Assembly: GCF_017355915.2 (NCBI RefSeq)
Contig: NZ_JAFEUV020000001.1
Coordinates: forward strand, 680,329-744,328
Length of the DNA stretch: 64,000 nucleotides
Direction of reading: 5' to 3'
DNA from: Telluribacter roseus
GTDB taxonomy: Bacteria; Bacteroidota; Bacteroidia; Cytophagales; Spirosomataceae
The notes below the pieces were generated by a model. That model saw only the letters and a list, made by a program, of their open reading frames with translations. It did not search any database and was not told the origin of the DNA. Made by a program: the position numbers and the translations under genes. Positions 61,730 through 64,000 of this stretch are shown one piece after another. The first letter of the stretch is position 1. Each line of letters begins with the position of its first letter.

Positions 61730-63829
61730 ATGAATTACCCTCTTATAGCCACCCAGACGGGCGTTTCGGAACGCCAGGTACGTAATACCATACAACTACT
61801 GGACGAAGGAGCTACGGTTCCCTTTATCTCCCGTTACCGCAAGGAAGCCACCGGCGGACTGGACGAAGTACAGATCGGCGCCATTAAAGACGCCTACCAA
61901 AAGCAGCAGGAGGTAGAGAAACGCCGCGAAGCCATCCTGAAAAGCATCGACGAACAAGGCAAACTGACCTCTCAACTACGCAAGCAGATCGAGAGTGTAT
62001 TTACCCTGATTGAATTGGAAGACCTTTACCTGCCCTACAAGCAAAAGCGCAAGACGCGGGCTACCATGGCCATAGAGAGGGGGCTGGAACCCCTGGCGCA
62101 GGCGCTGTTTGGCGGTAAAGAAGCCGATGCGGAGCGCAGGGCGGCGGCCTTTCTTAACGATCAGGTAGCTAACGTGGAGGAGGCCCTGCAGGGCGCCCGC
62201 GACATCATGGCCGAGTGGATCAGTGAGAATACCGACGCCCGTAACAAGGTACGCACTACCTTCGAGCGCGGAGCCATCGTGACCTCCAGAGTCAAGAAGA
62301 AAAAGGAGGAGGAAGGAGCCAAGTACCGCGACTACTTCGATTTCTCAGAGCAGCTCTCCAAGATACCATCGCACCGTCTGCTGGCCATCCGTCGCGGCGA
62401 AGAGGAGGGAATCCTGAGCGTGGATATCTCGCCCGACGAGGACCAGGCCATCTCGCACCTCAACCGCCAGTTTGTGCGGGGGCTGTCGGGGAGTCAGGGG
62501 CAGATCGAGCTGGCCGTAAAGGATAGCTACAAACGCCTGCTGAAGCCCAGCATAGAGACAGAGTTTGCCAAGCTTTCCAAAGAGAAGGCTGATCAATATG
62601 CCATCCAGATATTTACCGATAACCTCCGTCAGCTCCTGCTGGCGTCGCCCCTGGGGCAAAAGCGGGTGCTGGCCATCGACCCCGGCTACCGTACCGGCTG
62701 TAAAGTGGTGGTACTGGACGAGCGGGGCTCGCTGGTGACCGATACGGTTATTTATCCTTTTGACAAACCCGCCGAGGCGCAGAATACCCTGCGTTCGCTG
62801 ACCGAAAAGCATCAAATCGAAGCTTTTGCGGTAGGTAACGGTACGGCCGGTCGCGAAACCGAAGACTTCCTTAAGAAGGTATTTCCTGATGGTACCATCT
62901 TCATGGTTAGTGAGCAGGGGGCTTCTATCTACTCAGCTTCGGATGTAGCCCGGGAGGAGTTCCCGCAGAAGGACGTAACCGTGCGGGGGGCGGTATCCAT
63001 TGGCCGCCGGCTCATGGACCCGCTGGCCGAGCTGGTAAAGATTGACCCCAAATCCATCGGGGTGGGGCAGTACCAGCACGACGTAGACCAGGGGGATCTG
63101 AAAGGAGCCCTGGATACGGTGGTGGAAAGTTGCGTAAACCAGGTAGGGGTAAATCTCAATACTGCCAGCAAGCACCTGCTTCGCTATGTATCGGGGCTGG
63201 GGCCGGCCCTGGCTCAGAACATCGTGGATTACCGCGCAGCCAATGGCAACTTCAAGACGCGGCAGCAGCTCCTGAAAGTACCTCGCCTGGGCGCTAAAGC
63301 CTTCGAACAGAGTGCCGGATTCCTCCGGATTGATAATCCCAAGAACCCACTTGACAATAGCGCGGTACACCCCGAGCGGTACGAGATTGTGGAGCAGATG
63401 GCGCGTGACCTCGGAGCTACCGTAGCCGACCTGATGCAGAAGCCCGAGCTACGCAGGCAGATAGATCTGAAGCGTTACGTGAGCGCTTCGGTAGGGTTGC
63501 CTACCCTGCAGGACATCCTGAAAGAGCTGGAAAAGCCCTCGCGTGACCCGCGCCCGCCCATGCAGCAGTTTGAGTTTGACAAGAGTGTACGGAAGGTGGA
63601 GGACCTGCGCGAGGGGATGGTACTGCCGGGCATCGTCACCAACATCACGGCCTTCGGGGCCTTTGTGGATGTGGGCGTAAAGCAGGACGGACTGGTGCAC
63701 GTATCGCAGATGGCCAACCGCTTCATCAAAGACCCTAATGAGGTGGTAAAGCTACAGCAGGCCGTCACGGTGAAGGTGGTGGAGGTAGATATTGCCCGCA
63801 AGCGCATAGCGCTGAGCATGAAAATATAG
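61730..63829 (+). CDS. tex: Tex-family RNA-binding transcription accessory protein
   Basis: A 699-residue nucleic-acid-binding protein conserved across bacteria, thought to act in transcription and RNA turnover. Domains: N-terminal helical HTH-like region (1-190, PFISRYRKEATGGLDEVQI), YqgF-type RNase H-like domain (about 310-440, VLAIDPGYRTGCKVVVLDERG), two helix-hairpin-helix units (about 470-535, SGLGPALAQNIVDYR and VPRLGAKAFEQSAG), and C-terminal S1 domain (about 625-695, GMVLPGIVTNITAFGAFVDV). Complete; somewhat shorter than the E. coli form. A strong terminator follows. Confidence 0.96.
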   Translation: MNYPLIATQTGVSERQVRNTIQLLDEGATVPFISRYRKEATGGLDEVQIGAIKDAYQKQQEVEKRREAILKSIDEQGKLTSQLRKQIESVFTLIELEDLYLPYKQKRKTRATMAIERGLEPLAQALFGGKEADAERRAAAFLNDQVANVEEALQGARDIMAEWISENTDARNKVRTTFERGAIVTSRVKKKKEEEGAKYRDYFDFSEQLSKIPSHRLLAIRRGEEEGILSVDISPDEDQAISHLNRQFVRGLSGSQGQIELAVKDSYKRLLKPSIETEFAKLSKEKADQYAIQIFTDNLRQLLLASPLGQKRVLAIDPGYRTGCKVVVLDERGSLVTDTVIYPFDKPAEAQNTLRSLTEKHQIEAFAVGNGTAGRETEDFLKKVFPDGTIFMVSEQGASIYSASDVAREEFPQKDVTVRGAVSIGRRLMDPLAELVKIDPKSIGVGQYQHDVDQGDLKGALDTVVESCVNQVGVNLNTASKHLLRYVSGLGPALAQNIVDYRAANGNFKTRQQLLKVPRLGAKAFEQSAGFLRIDNPKNPLDNSAVHPERYEIVEQMARDLGATVADLMQKPELRRQIDLKRYVSASVGLPTLQDILKELEKPSRDPRPPMQQFEFDKSVRKVEDLREGMVLPGIVTNITAFGAFVDVGVKQDGLVHVSQMANRFIKDPNEVVKLQQAVTVKVVEVDIARKRIALSMKI

Positions 63830-63846
63830 GCAGGGTGAGAATCGGT

Positions 63847-63881
63847 AAAAGCGGAAGGAGCGGTCTCCTTCCGCTTTTTTT
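63847..63881 (+). terminator. Intrinsic terminator after tex
   Basis: Arms AAAAGCGGAAGGAG and complement, 4-base loop, and a TTTTTTT tail. Confidence 0.95.
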
Positions 63882-63889
63882 GTTTGGGG

Positions 63890-64000
63890 TGTCTTGTCCT
63901 GAAATAGCGATACAAAAAAGTATTGTTATGAAAGCAGAGAAGAAGTATGTCAAGCGGAGTCAGAAGGATTACACTACGAGCTTCAAGCTTGCGGTAGTCC
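63890..64000 (+). mobile_element. Left end of an IS3-family insertion sequence (partial)
   Basis: Starts at about 63890 with TGTCTTGTCCTGAAATAG, the TG-initiated terminal repeat typical of IS3-type elements, immediately after the tex terminator, and contains the start of an orfA transposase gene. The rest is outside the window, so the terminal repeat and target duplication cannot be checked. Confidence 0.7.
63928..64000 (+). CDS. IS3-family transposase OrfA, N-terminal fragment
   Basis: ATG at 63928 opens the frame MKAEKKYVKRSQKDYTTSFK and runs to the window end; the beginning Y-V-K-R-[ST]-Q-K-D-Y-[ST]-x-x-F-K is the helix-turn-helix start of IS3/IS911-type OrfA proteins. Cut off by the window edge. 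OrfB with the DDE domain should follow outside. Confidence 0.8.
   Translation, partial: MKAEKKYVKRSQKDYTTSFKLAVV

Noticed and set aside
1..64000. CRISPR arrays, rRNA and tRNA genes
   Set aside because: No regularly spaced repeats, no tRNA cloverleaf and no rRNA-like stretch were found on reading through the window; a covariance-model scan was not possible.

Overview
The window looks like chromosomal DNA of a Bacteroidota bacterium, most likely a member of the Cytophagales (Spirosomataceae/Cytophagaceae-like). The reasons are a SusC/SusD pair, family-specific proteins (DUF3667, DUF4385, long-form HisG, carboxynorspermidine decarboxylase), Bacteroidota-type -7 boxes (TAnnTTTG, here repeatedly TACCTTTG), few convincing Shine-Dalgarno sites, and many small secreted proteins whose signal peptides end in A-Q. 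The tetranucleotide GTAC is strikingly frequent in most genes.

Layout. 1-1.6 kb: a minus-strand restriction-modification pair (a PD-(D/E)XK-like endonuclease candidate followed by an N6-adenine methyltransferase cut off by the window edge). 1.7-7.2 kb: a sugar isomerase-like TIM barrel, a small secreted protein, a GH113-like lipoprotein, an exonuclease/bestrophin pair and nspC. 7.2-17.8 kb: housekeeping genes pyrG, yidC, a TPR/LpoA-like protein and hemL, then a glycosyltransferase, an APH-like kinase and a methyltransferase. 17.8-23.4 kb: a 50-residue basic protein divergent from hisS-hisG-hisD-RES-hisC, a histidine operon carrying an embedded RES-domain toxin-like gene with no antitoxin beside it. 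23.4-45.8 kb: accessory genes, including small beta-barrels, O-methyltransferase, lipoprotein-anchored SDR, beta-propeller lipoprotein, two AraC regulators, cupin, serine hydrolase, a complete subclass B1 metallo-beta-lactamase, a dual-specificity phosphatase, a Tat-exported PhoX-like protein, and two tandem UDG-like paralogs around an NTF2-like gene.

46.1-48.0 kb is the most foreign part of the window: an AT-rich gene for a protein with a P-loop NTPase at the N-terminus and a TIR domain at the C-terminus, a strong candidate single-gene anti-phage or abortive-infection protein. It is divergent from an AddA-like UvrD helicase whose C-terminal nuclease domain has lost its catalytic D and K. 52.3-59.3 kb is a nutrient-uptake operon (SusC, SusD-like lipoprotein, sodium:solute symporter, and a metallophosphoesterase-fold protein lacking the usual DxH motif). 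The window closes with a cupin, a DUF2071 protein, tex, and the left end of an IS3-family insertion sequence.

No tRNA, rRNA or CRISPR array was recognised. Functions are assigned from motifs and remembered family features, with no database search.
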